Source: Patescibacteria group bacterium
Lineage (GTDB): Bacteria; Patescibacteriota; Saccharimonadia; Saccharimonadales; UBA4665
Assembly (NCBI GenBank): GCA_030272735.1
Contig: JARXKL010000005.1
Coordinates: 12,462-60,956 of the forward strand
Direction of reading: 5' to 3'
DNA: 48,495 nt
Below the pieces are notes generated by a model. That model ran no database searches and had not been told where the DNA came from. It was given only the letters and a program-made list of their open reading frames with translations. Both the position numbers and the translations under genes were made by a program. Shown piece after piece: positions 16,799 to 24,482 of the stretch (within the stretch, counting starts at the first letter, position 1; every line of letters begins with the position of its first letter).

Positions 16799-17418
16799 TC
16801 TTGGGCAATGCAATGCAAGGTAGCTGTGGGGTTGCGAACGACTGTAATTGGGTTTCCTGCAACACAATGAACGCTGTCGTGGCCCAGCATAAAGACCGCA
16901 ATCATCAGCGCGAGTATGCTCACCACTAGCAAGGGCCAGTTATGGCGTATATCAGCGATGTTGACTGTCATTTTAGCTGAATGATTGCGGCGACCCAGGC
17001 TCCACCAACGCAGTATAGTTGTGGCGCAGAGTAGGAATGCTAAGGCTGGTAGCACTATAGCTAAAAACTGGTATATATCAGTCCAACTTGGAGTTAATGG
17101 CAAGGCTGATGGACGCAACTCGTTTAACATCAAGAGTAGAACAAAAGGCAGTAATAGTGATGCGCTGAGTTGCGTGTTTCGTTTTACATAACCAGGGGTT
17201 TCTTCTGAAAATGCTTGACCAGCAACTGCGAAATTAGACTTTGTAATTTGAACTGGTAATTCAGCAAAAGCAGCAGTCCAAATTTTGAGACGCTGAGGGC
17301 TACTAGACGCATCATGAACCATATCTTCGAGTGTTTGCGTCATTTCGTCTGCGTATCGTTCTTGGAAAGATTTTGGGTATGCGGATAGGATTTTCGCATA
17401 AAGAGTAAGTAAATTCAT
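16795..17418 (-). CDS. HAAS/DUF1700-type membrane protein, partner of PadR
   Basis: A 207-aa protein with an N-terminal HAAS-type helical domain (YAKILSAYPKSFQERYADEM, then TLEDMVHDA) and four membrane helices at about 82-100, 113-132, 155-170 and similar. Such prefix domains usually sit with PadR regulators and often precede ABC permeases; here no permease domain is attached. It overlaps the padR stop by 4 nt (ATGA), so the two are translationally coupled. It is probably a membrane sensor or regulator whose output is unknown. Confidence 0.75.
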   Translation of the reverse strand: MNLLTLYAKILSAYPKSFQERYADEMTQTLEDMVHDASSSPQRLKIWTAAFAELPVQITKSNFAVAGQAFSEETPGYVKRNTQLSASLLLPFVLLLMLNELRPSALPLTPSWTDIYQFLAIVLPALAFLLCATTILRWWSLGRRNHSAKMTVNIADIRHNWPLLVVSILALMIAVFMLGHDSVHCVAGNPITVVRNPTATLHCIAQD

Positions 17419-17753
17419 AGTTGCACCTCTGCGCCGCCGATAGCACGACGTTTTCGTGCTAGTTCCACACTTCGCTCGTAATGCTGCAGTTCAGCCTCGA
17501 GCGCCGAGCGGCCCTGTTCAGTGATGCTGTAGTAACGGCGGCGCTGCTCCATGTCGCTGGTTGATTCTTCGATTTGCCCCTGTTCCCGCAACTGTTTAAT
17601 GCTGCCATACAGCGTCCCAGGGCTCAGTGATATTCGGCCGTTAGAATCTTCGGCAACTTGTTTCATAATTTCATAGCCATGTCGCGGTTTTAACGAGAGC
17701 GCGAGTAAAATACTGAAAGCAACTTGTGGAAGTTGGTTGTATTGCTTCTTCAT
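17415..17753 (-). CDS. PadR-family transcriptional regulator
   Basis: A 112-aa PadR-type winged helix: VAFSILLALSLKPRHGYEIM, LSPGTLYGSIKQLREQGQIE and the wing RRRYYSITEQGRSALEAEL, followed by a short C-terminal dimer helix. The ATG at 17753 lies 7 nt after TATAAT (complement of 17761-17766), which itself abuts a near-perfect palindrome at 17764-17784; the gene therefore very probably represses itself. Starts at 17762 or further upstream would lie in the operator. It is coupled to the HAAS gene downstream and diverges from the COG4705-type gene. Confidence 0.9.
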   Translation of the reverse strand: MKKQYNQLPQVAFSILLALSLKPRHGYEIMKQVAEDSNGRISLSPGTLYGSIKQLREQGQIEESTSDMEQRRRYYSITEQGRSALEAELQHYERSVELARKRRAIGGAEVQL

Positions 17754-17763
17754 ATTTGTCATT

Positions 17764-17784
17764 ATATATCGTAGTACGTTATAT
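17764..17784. promoter_or_regulatory. Probable PadR operator between divergent genes
   Basis: A 21-bp palindrome centred on 17774: ATATA-t-CGTA-G-TACG-t-TATAT, broken only at the centre and one symmetric pair. It overlaps the padR -10 region and lies about 22 bp upstream of the -10 (17806-17811) of the divergent gene. PadR regulators bind such AT-rich palindromes, so this site probably controls both directions. Confidence 0.75.
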
Positions 17785-17818
17785 AACCATGGGGACAACA
17801 GACAGTATGCTACAAAAA

Positions 17819-18568
17819 ATGCTCAATAAAGTACCAGAAATTACGCTCTACTTTTGGATAATCAAGATACTTTGCACCACAGTCGGCGAGACTGCCGCTG
17901 ACTTTTTGAATAGTAATTTAGGATTAGGTCTGACAGGCACAACCATCGTGATGTCGGCTCTATTAATTGTAGCTCTAGCGATTCAGTTCAGGCTGCGGAA
18001 ATATGTTCCAGGCGTTTACTGGATTGCAGTAGTTTTGTTAAGCGTCGTTGGTACGCTCATAACCGACAATTTAACAGATAATCTCGGTGTTTCGCTGGTT
18101 ACATCCACGATTATTTTCGCTATAGTTTTGGCTGCTACTTTCGCCGCTTGGTACAAGTCCGAAAAAACTTTATCGATTCATAGCATTAGTACCACACGCC
18201 GGGAAGCCTTTTATTGGCTGGCTATTTTATTCACCTTCGCCTTGGGCACGGCGAGCGGAGACTTATTGGCAGAAAAAATGCATCTTGGGTATTTCGTAAC
18301 CTTACTATTAGTTGCAGGCGTCATTGCCGCAATCGCGGTAGCTCACCTGCGGTTCAGACTTAACGCAATTTTGAGTTTTTGGCTTGCATACATCCTTACC
18401 CGGCCACTTGGTGCTTCTCTCGGAGACTTGCTCTCGCAAGCTAAGAGTGATGGTGGACTTGGCCTCGGGACTACCGTAACGAGCGCGCTGTTTTTGGTAG
18501 CAATACTTAGCTTAGTTATATATCTCAGTGTCACAAAGCGAGATGCAACAGAAACTAGTACGCAGTAA
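17819..18568 (+). CDS. COG4705-type multi-pass membrane protein
   Basis: A 249-aa protein with about eight membrane helices in four similar units, each with a Gly-x-x-x-x-Asp turn: VGETAADFLN, GTLITDNLTDNLG, GTASGDLLAEKMHLG and GASLGDLLSQ. This matches uncharacterised COG4705 proteins, for which no activity is settled. Start MLNKVPEITLYFW fits the family and has TATGCT (17806-17811) 7 nt upstream; longer starts at 17726 or 17789 are open but less likely. It shares the PadR operator and is followed by the PAP2 gene with a TAATG overlap. Confidence 0.75.
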   Translation: MLNKVPEITLYFWIIKILCTTVGETAADFLNSNLGLGLTGTTIVMSALLIVALAIQFRLRKYVPGVYWIAVVLLSVVGTLITDNLTDNLGVSLVTSTIIFAIVLAATFAAWYKSEKTLSIHSISTTRREAFYWLAILFTFALGTASGDLLAEKMHLGYFVTLLLVAGVIAAIAVAHLRFRLNAILSFWLAYILTRPLGASLGDLLSQAKSDGGLGLGTTVTSALFLVAILSLVIYLSVTKRDATETSTQ

Positions 18569-19191
18569 TGTCTACGGGCAAAATACGCATTGGACATAAG
18601 TTTGCACTGCCTTCTGCTATAGCGGCAGGCGTACTCTTTTTATTCATAGCTCTTCAGGTCAAAAATAGGCCCATCCTGTTAGATGCCCAAATTTTACAGT
18701 TTTTGCACGCTCACAGTTCTCCTTTCTTTGATAGTTTGTTTTTGATAATAACCACTGTTGGTAATGTGGAGATCCTAGGACCAATCGTGCTCCTCACAGT
18801 GTTTTATCTATGGCGCAGGCAACTTAAAGATACTGCTTTATTTTTAGCACTCTGCGTAGTTGGTGCGAGTGCCGGCAATGTCGTCCTGAAGCATCTATTT
18901 CATCGCCACCGGCCAACACTGTGGCATTCTATCCTCCATGAAACGGACTTTTCTTTCCCCAGCGGTCATGCCATGCTGAGTTTTACATTTGGACTGAGCA
19001 TTGTCATTATTTTGTGGCAGACTAGATGGCGCTGGTATGCTGTAGCTGGCGCTAGTGCGTTCGCTATCGCAATTGGCTTATCCAGGCTGTATCTGGGCGT
19101 TCACTACCCGAGCGATATTGTCGCCGGGTGGTGTGCAGGTATAGTGTGGGTCAGCCTTGTGAGCTACTATTTTTCGAAGAAATATATTTAG
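18568..19191 (+). CDS. PAP2-family membrane phosphatase
   Basis: A 207-aa membrane phosphatase with the full PAP2 signature: K108-x6-RP (KHLFHRHRP), PSGH (131-134) and SR-x5-H (SRLYLGVHYPSD, H179). About six helices. These enzymes dephosphorylate lipid phosphates such as undecaprenyl diphosphate or phosphatidate; carrier recycling for wall synthesis is plausible. It starts inside the stop of the upstream gene (TAATG), so the two are coupled and fall under the PadR operator. It ends one base before the convergent gene's stop. Confidence 0.88.
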   Translation: MSTGKIRIGHKFALPSAIAAGVLFLFIALQVKNRPILLDAQILQFLHAHSSPFFDSLFLIITTVGNVEILGPIVLLTVFYLWRRQLKDTALFLALCVVGASAGNVVLKHLFHRHRPTLWHSILHETDFSFPSGHAMLSFTFGLSIVIILWQTRWRWYAVAGASAFAIAIGLSRLYLGVHYPSDIVAGWCAGIVWVSLVSYYFSKKYI

Positions 19192-19974
19192 TTATACTTC
19201 GCAGTTGAGCGCGGTAGTGGCTTGTTCTTTGAGCCAGGCCGTCATTGCCATTTGAGGTACTGGACCATAACTTATGCGGGCAACGCCTGCTTGAGATAGC
19301 TCTTTGGTGCTCGGAGCTCCCGGTAAGCGCAGAATATTCAGCGGCAATTCAATGCTATCTGCAAGCTGCTTAATAACAGCAATGTCTAATAAGCCTGGCG
19401 TGAAGTATCCGTTTGCGCCGGCCTGTTTATACGCATTAGCACGTTTTACTGCTTCATCGAGCAATCCCGCATGATCAGTTCGATCGGCCAAAATAAAAAT
19501 GTCTGTGCGAGCATTAATAAACAGTGGAATATTCAGTTCCTCTGCTGCTTCGCGGATAGTCTGGATACGTTTAATCTGCTCTTCGATCGGCTGGACACTG
19601 CTGCTATCTAATAAACGGTCCTCATAATTAATTCCTACTACTCCAGCCTCTAGTACAGTGCGTATGCGGTTTTTGAGCCCATCTGCCACCAAGCCATCAG
19701 CATTGCTTATATCGACACTAAACGGTAGTTCTCCTGCGCGCAGGGCTATTTCGTGGATAGTCGGCAAATAGATATCGAAGGAAAAATCATCAAAATCATC
19801 TTCACCAAATCCATGTGCAAAGCCCACTGGATGGTCGCCCGTAGCTATTGCCTTGGCTCCGCAGCTGGCGATAGTTTTGGCACTGCCGCCGTCCCAAGCA
19901 TTGTAGATAATGATGGGATTACCTTTAACGTGCAATTCAGTAAATAATGCTGCTTTAGAAACTTGGTCTGCCAT
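19192..19974 (-). CDS. Isocitrate lyase/PEP mutase superfamily protein, divergent
   Basis: A 260-aa TIM-barrel protein of the PEP mutase/isocitrate lyase superfamily: NAWDGGSAKTIASCGAKAIAT (25-45), GVVGINYEDR (111-120) and FINARTDIF. These enzymes form or break C-C or P-C bonds next to a carboxylate, with Mg2+. The strand that normally carries a VDxExGYG metal/substrate motif reads SVDISNADG, so one acidic ligand is replaced and the reaction may differ. An AGGAT site precedes the ATG. Operon partners are absent. Confidence 0.75.
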   Translation of the reverse strand: MADQVSKAALFTELHVKGNPIIIYNAWDGGSAKTIASCGAKAIATGDHPVGFAHGFGEDDFDDFSFDIYLPTIHEIALRAGELPFSVDISNADGLVADGLKNRIRTVLEAGVVGINYEDRLLDSSSVQPIEEQIKRIQTIREAAEELNIPLFINARTDIFILADRTDHAGLLDEAVKRANAYKQAGANGYFTPGLLDIAVIKQLADSIELPLNILRLPGAPSTKELSQAGVARISYGPVPQMAMTAWLKEQATTALNCEV

Positions 19975-20100
19975 AAAAATCCTGTCTGTTTACGTGATAA
20001 GTTACTAAGATATCGTTTATAGCTTTTTTGAGCAGTAAAAATTAGCACTACAGGTACTGCAGATTATTGATGAGAGGATGAAGTATTGAAGGTATTGAAA

Positions 20101-20115
20101 GTTAGGCTACCTAAC
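20101..20115. promoter_or_regulatory. Inverted repeat GTTAGG-CTA-CCTAAC
   Basis: A perfect 6-bp inverted repeat in the 264-bp gap between the PEP-mutase-like gene and the acidic secreted protein gene. No T-run follows, so it is more likely an operator or RNA hairpin than a terminator. Nothing else coding was seen in this gap. Confidence 0.35.
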
Positions 20116-20238
20116 CGACCTTATTAAAAACGCAACTTTCGCAAATACACGTATTATTCGAAATTTTCACTGCTTTATCTTCTCTAACCAAATAAAATTA
20201 ACTATGTTAAACAAGTACTATGTAATAGGAGAATATTT

Positions 20239-20529
20239 ATGACAATTTCTAAAAAGCAATTTGGTTTGTTGGCAATACCCTTACTAGCTGTAGGCGTTAT
20301 TGGAGTATCAGCACTGGCGACTAACCATACAAGTGCTTCGCCAGTAACAGACAGTAGTAATCAACAGACTGATAAACCAGAGGCAAATGATAAGCCTGAT
20401 GCACAAGATGAAAATGACCAAAATAACAAAAACGATGAGAGTGATACCAACGAAAATGATAACGATCAGTCAGATGCACAAGATAATCATGACGACGGCG
20501 AAAAAGTAGATGATACAAGCGCTCGTTAG
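20239..20529 (+). CDS. Small secreted acidic low-complexity protein
   Basis: A 96-aa protein. A signal peptide or anchor spans 1-33 (basic start, hydrophobic LLAIPLLAVGVIGVSALA), then an almost pure Asp/Asn/Glu/Gln/Lys tail (from about 38 to 94). Strong AATAGGAGA site 7 nt before the ATG, giving a leadered transcript like other secreted proteins here. Such acidic tails bind cations or act as flexible surface spacers; no domain is recognised. Confidence 0.7.
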   Translation: MTISKKQFGLLAIPLLAVGVIGVSALATNHTSASPVTDSSNQQTDKPEANDKPDAQDENDQNNKNDESDTNENDNDQSDAQDNHDDGEKVDDTSAR

Positions 20530-20614
20530 TAAGCAGTAGCGTGCGCGGGGTCACACTTAGCTTTTAAATTAAATAGCTCTATCCAACAAAGGTATATTTC
20601 CTAGTAGAATGCAA

Positions 20615-20642
20615 GAAGGGCTACCGTAAACGCTATCGCAAC
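20615..20642 (+). repeat. Imperfect direct repeat, left copy
   Basis: A 28-bp sequence ending GCTATCGCAAC matches 22485-22512 at 23 of 28 positions, in the same orientation. The two copies bracket the 588-aa orphan gene almost exactly, with about 30-40 bp to spare on each side. Confidence 0.6.
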
Positions 20643-20675
20643 CGAAATCTATGATATTCTGGCAGAATAACACAG

Positions 20676-22442
20676 CTAAAGAAGGCTGATAGATTTTTTA
20701 GCTTTGTGTCCCTCGATTTTGCCTAATTCAGGATTACCACGCGTATGTGTTTTAACAAAAGTTTCACCTTCTTGTAAAATTATGCCCCGTTTTTGTGCTT
20801 CTTCTAGGGCCTGATGACTAGCTTTATAACCCTTAGGTAGTACGCGAATATGCCAAATAACGCCATGCTCTCGTACCTGCCGCCTGGACTCTTCAATTTC
20901 TAGTCGGATTTCGGCTTCAATAACATCTGTACTTTCTCGCAAAAGCTTGATGCGAGGGACTAGAAGATCATTTATCTTTGCAAACTTCACGGCATTTCTC
21001 ATGCTGCCAAAAAAGCCCCTTTGTGAATGCACGCTCGGCATATCTTGAGTATATTTTTGAGGTACAACTAAGTCGATAAAGTTGGTTAGCAGAGACAGGC
21101 GCATTAATTCGTACGTGGACTCTGCATCCATTGCCGCGTACTCTCTCCTTAAAGGTAATATGCCAAGTGAACTTGACACTGCTAACTCACCATCTGGAAG
21201 CATCACCATGCTTTGGTATAACGGTACAGCTTTACCAATAAGCCTCGTATTGGGGCCGTACTCTATTGATTCATAGTCGGTAGTGAGAGCATTTTCTACA
21301 TTTGACTGGTCATATAATTTTATATCCGCTAAAAAATTATCAAGCATTGGGTTAATTAAGGCCCTATCTTGAGGATCCTCAAACACCCATACTTGATCCG
21401 TTTTAATGAGGAACCCGTTTGCAAAGTATGAGGGTTTAATCCCGTACTTTCGCAGCCTGCCCAGGTTAGTCATTATTTCGCTGGTTTGTCTTTTTAACTC
21501 TTCGATGTTGAAGGCTTTGGTCTGCGAAAAATCTTTGCCAAATAGTTTCATTTCGCGGGCATGGCTATGCGTTTCCTTACGAAAACATAAGTTTTGTCGC
21601 AGCATTGTGTTTTTTGGGACCATTGCTCTGAGGTGAGGAGCTTGTTGCATTTCCTGATCAATCAGCTTATCGATGAAAGCAATGGCCGTTTCTATTTCTC
21701 CTGGTTTCACTTTGGCGGTTAAAGTAGCACCAGCAGCTTGTATTATCATGTTAGAAACTCTTGTGGTGCCATTAAAGCCTATGGTATTGACCTTAGCTCT
21801 ATCAATACCATTAGCGATCTGCTTAAAGCCTACGATACGTTCAACAAGACTACTATCTTCGTCAGTAAACCGATTATATATACCCGCGCCCGCCTCTATG
21901 ATTTTTGGATCGCTCGGGTCATTTCGGCTGACGAGTCTTGCAACTGTGTGGGCCATGACTTCATCTTTTTCCATTTTTCTGCGGCGTGAAGATTTCCCTA
22001 AATCTGTGTCGATCAATCCGGTAGCCCACTCTATATTCATGGACATACTATATGCCGATACGGGTTCAGCTTCGATCATTGAACTTTCAGATTGGTCTGG
22101 TGGTGTCGCTACTCGTTCAGCTAAAACTGATTTCATAAATGAGGCATGCAGAGCAGTCGTCTTACTATCAGTTATCTCTCGGCTAGCAATTCGATCCAAG
22201 GCATCTAAAGTAGCCTGGCTGCGGTCGCCGTCCTTACCGAAAGCGGCGCGAGCTACAAACTCTTGTATCGGTGCTCGTCTTTGCGACGAGTTTAAATCTT
22301 TTGTGGATGTTAGCACATCGCAAGCGTCAGCTACGCCCGGCTCGCTGAATATAGAATCTGCTTTAGTATGAGGTACGCCCTCAAGTAACCGTTCACCTGG
22401 TAAACGGGCTATAGCGGGCCATACTCGAGATTGCTCTGACAT
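20676..22442 (-). CDS. Orphan 588-aa protein inside a repeat-flanked cassette
   Basis: A large soluble, charged protein with no signal peptide or membrane helix and no family I recognise. The N-terminus is Ser/Glu-rich and likely flexible (to about 140). The middle is helical, with FRKETHSHAREMKLFGKDF near 300 and VWVFEDPQDRALINPMLDNF near 365-385. The C-terminus (HGVIWHIRVLPKGYKASHQ, then KTHTRGNPELGKIEGHKAKK) is basic and could bind nucleic acid. TATTGT (22449-22454) lies 6 nt before the ATG, so it is probably leaderless. Direct repeats bracket it near tRNA-Lys, suggesting acquisition as a unit. Function unknown. Confidence 0.75.
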   Translation of the reverse strand: MSEQSRVWPAIARLPGERLLEGVPHTKADSIFSEPGVADACDVLTSTKDLNSSQRRAPIQEFVARAAFGKDGDRSQATLDALDRIASREITDSKTTALHASFMKSVLAERVATPPDQSESSMIEAEPVSAYSMSMNIEWATGLIDTDLGKSSRRRKMEKDEVMAHTVARLVSRNDPSDPKIIEAGAGIYNRFTDEDSSLVERIVGFKQIANGIDRAKVNTIGFNGTTRVSNMIIQAAGATLTAKVKPGEIETAIAFIDKLIDQEMQQAPHLRAMVPKNTMLRQNLCFRKETHSHAREMKLFGKDFSQTKAFNIEELKRQTSEIMTNLGRLRKYGIKPSYFANGFLIKTDQVWVFEDPQDRALINPMLDNFLADIKLYDQSNVENALTTDYESIEYGPNTRLIGKAVPLYQSMVMLPDGELAVSSSLGILPLRREYAAMDAESTYELMRLSLLTNFIDLVVPQKYTQDMPSVHSQRGFFGSMRNAVKFAKINDLLVPRIKLLRESTDVIEAEIRLEIEESRRQVREHGVIWHIRVLPKGYKASHQALEEAQKRGIILQEGETFVKTHTRGNPELGKIEGHKAKKSISLL

Positions 22443-22471
22443 TACATCACAATAACATAAAACAATGTAAT
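22441..22471. promoter_or_regulatory. Inverted repeat ATTACAT-N17-ATGTAAT over the orphan gene promoter
   Basis: Seven-bp arms (22441-22447 and 22465-22471) straddle the start codon and -10 hexamer of the 588-aa gene. A regulator binding here would block transcription. The TGTAAT half-site also appears within the palindrome at 32130-32149. Confidence 0.35.
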
Positions 22472-22484
22472 TTACAAGTGTTTC

Positions 22485-22512
22485 GGAGGGCCATTGTAAA
22501 TGCTATCGCAAC
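22485..22512 (+). repeat. Imperfect direct repeat, right copy
   Basis: Partner of 20615-20642. It begins GGAGGGCCA, which is the complement of the tRNA-Lys 3' end (TGGCCCTCC), linking the repeat to the tRNA target at 23452. Confidence 0.6.
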
Positions 22513-22719
22513 TTTTATTTGGCAGGAGATTTCAGTCTAGCAATATAGTTGCAGATAGTACACAGAGCTCTATGACAGGTGGTATTCATTATTTCAATAG
22601 CGGCAATCTGCTCAAGTAATGCCTATAGCCGGCAAAGCTATTAAATTTACTAGCTCAATCAAATAATCAGTATAATGCAAAACTTACAATATACACCTAT
22701 ATGAGTTAGAGTAAATATT

Positions 22720-23298
22720 ATGATAATAAATAAAACAAATTTCATCAAAAAACGACGTGTATTGTTAGCGGTCATTGTAGTGCTTCTTGGATACTTTATT
22801 GTTGTTCCAGTTTTGACTTATGAAAGTTCAATTGAGAAAGACCTCAAACCAATTAATGAATCGATTGAAAAAATTGGAGCAAAGAAAGTGTGTTCTTATC
22901 TTAGCCAGGGCGATAGGTTTACAGATTCAAAGCCATACTACTATAAATACTATTCGATTTCTGATAATCCTCAATTAACTAGAAATATAAAATCTATAGC
23001 TCAACAATCTGGTTATAATCTTAAGCCTGATACTGGTAGGATGGATGAATTAAAAAAAAGAATAGATGAGGAAAATAGCACCTTCGACACTACAAAGAAT
23101 TTATCCCCAGACGGAGAAAGTTTTAGTGATAAAACAGATTATTTAGAATCATCAGTCAATAAGAAAAGTCTTGCTGTTCAAATACACCGTGATGATATAA
23201 CGAGTCTCCAATGTATAGACGGGGCCCAGTATGGTGTTAAAAGAGTATCCAGAGGCAATGAAGTAACATTGTTTATAGGAATAAACTATCTAGATTGA
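22720..23298 (+). CDS. Orphan membrane-anchored protein, AT-rich
   Basis: A 192-aa protein with a basic start, one helix (about 15-32) and an extracellular part of repeated Asp/Glu/Lys/Ser segments (KPYYYKYYSISDNPQ, DELKKRIDEENSTFD). Two Cys (about 58 and 165) could pair outside. No family recognised. Its codons are visibly more A/T-rich than those of folD or murI nearby, which suggests recent acquisition. It lies between the repeat at 22485 and the tRNA-end fragments at 23309, within the tRNA-Lys island. TATAAT boxes upstream (about 22670) give a leader. Confidence 0.65.
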   Translation: MIINKTNFIKKRRVLLAVIVVLLGYFIVVPVLTYESSIEKDLKPINESIEKIGAKKVCSYLSQGDRFTDSKPYYYKYYSISDNPQLTRNIKSIAQQSGYNLKPDTGRMDELKKRIDEENSTFDTTKNLSPDGESFSDKTDYLESSVNKKSLAVQIHRDDITSLQCIDGAQYGVKRVSRGNEVTLFIGINYLD

Positions 23299-23308
23299 AT
23301 AAATATTC

Positions 23309-23336
23309 GGAGGGCCAGTAGGGCCAGTAGGGCCAG
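23309..23336 (+). repeat. Tandem 9-bp tRNA-end fragments (GGGCCAGTA x 2 and a partial copy)
   Basis: GGGCCAGTA occurs at 23312 and 23321, then GGGCCAG at 23330. With the preceding GGA, the first copy reproduces GGAGGGCCAG, identical to the complement of the tRNA-Lys 3' end about 145 bp to the right. Two GC-rich hairpins (GCGCAC/GTGCGC and CCGGC/GCCGG) follow at about 23335-23372. Probable scars of insertion or slippage at the tRNA end. Confidence 0.6.
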
Positions 23337-23413
23337 CGCACGTTAATCTGTGCGCCGGCCTTCGCCGGGCAACAAACTAACGACCGAACCTGTTCTGTTA
23401 GCCATCTGATCCA

Positions 23414-23454
23414 CCAAGTAAAAAGACCTACACGAGGCAGGTCTTTTTACTTGG
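23414..23454 (-). terminator. tRNA-Lys terminator whose stem includes the CCA end
   Basis: A perfect 16-bp stem: CCAAGTAAAAAGACCT (23414-23429) with AGGTCTTTTTACTTGG (23439-23454), and a 9-nt loop. On the minus strand the left arm starts with the CCA of tRNA-Lys and the right arm holds T5. It resembles the tRNA-Glu terminator at 35147-35186. Confidence 0.8.
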
Positions 23455-23528
23455 AGGGCCAGGAGGGACTCGAACCCTCGACACCCTGCTTAAGAGGCAG
23501 GTGCTCTAACCAGCTGAGCTACTGGCCC
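23452..23528 (-). tRNA. tRNA-Lys (anticodon CUU)
   Basis: Cloverleaf on the minus strand: acceptor GGGCCAG/CTGGCCC, anticodon stem CCTGC/GCAGG with loop CTCTTAA (anticodon CTT), T-arm GAGGG/CCCTC with TTCGAGT, and encoded CCA. The discriminator base is U, whereas bacterial tRNA-Lys normally has A. Its 3' end faces the accessory island on the left. Two tandem hairpins (AAAAACTGC/GCAGTTTTT at 23530-23552 and TGTAGAC/GTCTACA at 23552-23576) lie directly upstream and may terminate the preceding minus-strand transcript. Confidence 0.94.
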
Positions 23529-23615
23529 CAAAAACTGCTTGTAGCAGTTTTTGTAGACACGAGCGAAGCGTCTACATCCACAAAACTTTAGCAAATTACC
23601 TCTGTTTTGGCAAGA

Positions 23616-24394
23616 CTATACTTGCGGTGATGGCGGTGCAACCTGAGGGCCAACTGGGCTTGTAGGTGCTTTAAATGCAGCGGCAGGAGCGCTGTTGCTC
23701 AGCTCTGACCGGGTCAGGTAACGGTAAGCTATCGCTGTAGCAGCACTGTACATAAAGAGCAGATACACTGCTATAGGGATTCCGATGATCGTCAGGAAGA
23801 GTAGTGCATAGGCGAGGGCGGCGAGCACAATAGACCAAATAACTTTGGTTTTGCCTTTTGTAGCGGCAAGACTGGCTTTGTATGCTTCTACTGGACCAAT
23901 ATTTTTATCGACAATAAAGTAGCCAACAAGTGACAATCGTATCCCTATAATAATGCCAGGAATTATGAGAAATACTAAGCCAATCAGTACGGAAATAGTT
24001 ATCAATATCTGCGCTACAAAATAGTTACTAAAACGGTTCAGTGGTTTAGAGACTGCATCTGTAATACTAACTTTTTCACCGTCGACAGACTTAAGGAGCG
24101 CATAAACGAGTGCAAGACTTAGTAGAGTGCTGACTGCATAGCTCAAAACTTTCGCAATTACTGCAGGAATGGCATGAATCTTACCCGGCACAACATTAAA
24201 TCCACCACTCAATAGTATAAGTACCACTAGGGTTACAAGATTTATTGAAACTGCTCGCTTAGAATATTCCAATATACTGAAGCCGAAAAGTGAAGTTGGC
24301 CATTGTGACGGTACGGTTCCATGGTCTTGTTGGGGGGGGCGGTTGTAGGTGCTGCTGGTGAGATTGGTTGTGGGGTATATTGTTGTGGTTCCAT
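23616..24394 (-). pseudogene. Multi-pass membrane protein, frameshifted in a C8 tract
   Basis: Two frames make one gene. Codons from ATG 24394 give MEPQQYTPQPISPAAPTTAPP, then a run of eight C (G8 at 24332-24339 on the plus strand), after which this frame ends about 30 codons later. With one extra C the reading passes into the downstream frame (QQDHGTVPSQWPTSLFGFS) and continues through the full membrane domain to 23616. The product would have a Pro/Gln-rich cytoplasmic head and about six helices (NLVTLVVLILLSGGFNV, VLIGLVFLIIPGIIIGIRLS and others), like DUF975/YciC-type proteins. It is either a phase-variable gene, a true mutation or a homopolymer read error; a TTG at 24272 could still give the 218-aa domain. 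Confidence 0.7.
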
Positions 24395-24482
24395 AGTGTT
24401 GTGAATTCCGTTAATTACCATAAGCATACGATACTCATGTCTCGAAAACAATATAAGTCAGATGATGCTACAATTAACAGAT

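Noticed and set aside
21673-22371. 232-codon plus-strand ORF inside the 588-aa gene
   Set aside because: It is antisense to a long coherent minus-strand frame that has a leaderless promoter; it lacks its own ribosome site and its translation looks like a shadow.
23312-23336. Tandem 9-bp repeats as a CRISPR array or minisatellite gene
   Set aside because: Only two and a half copies with no spacers; they match the tRNA-Lys end and are better explained as tRNA-derived scars. No cas gene is present.
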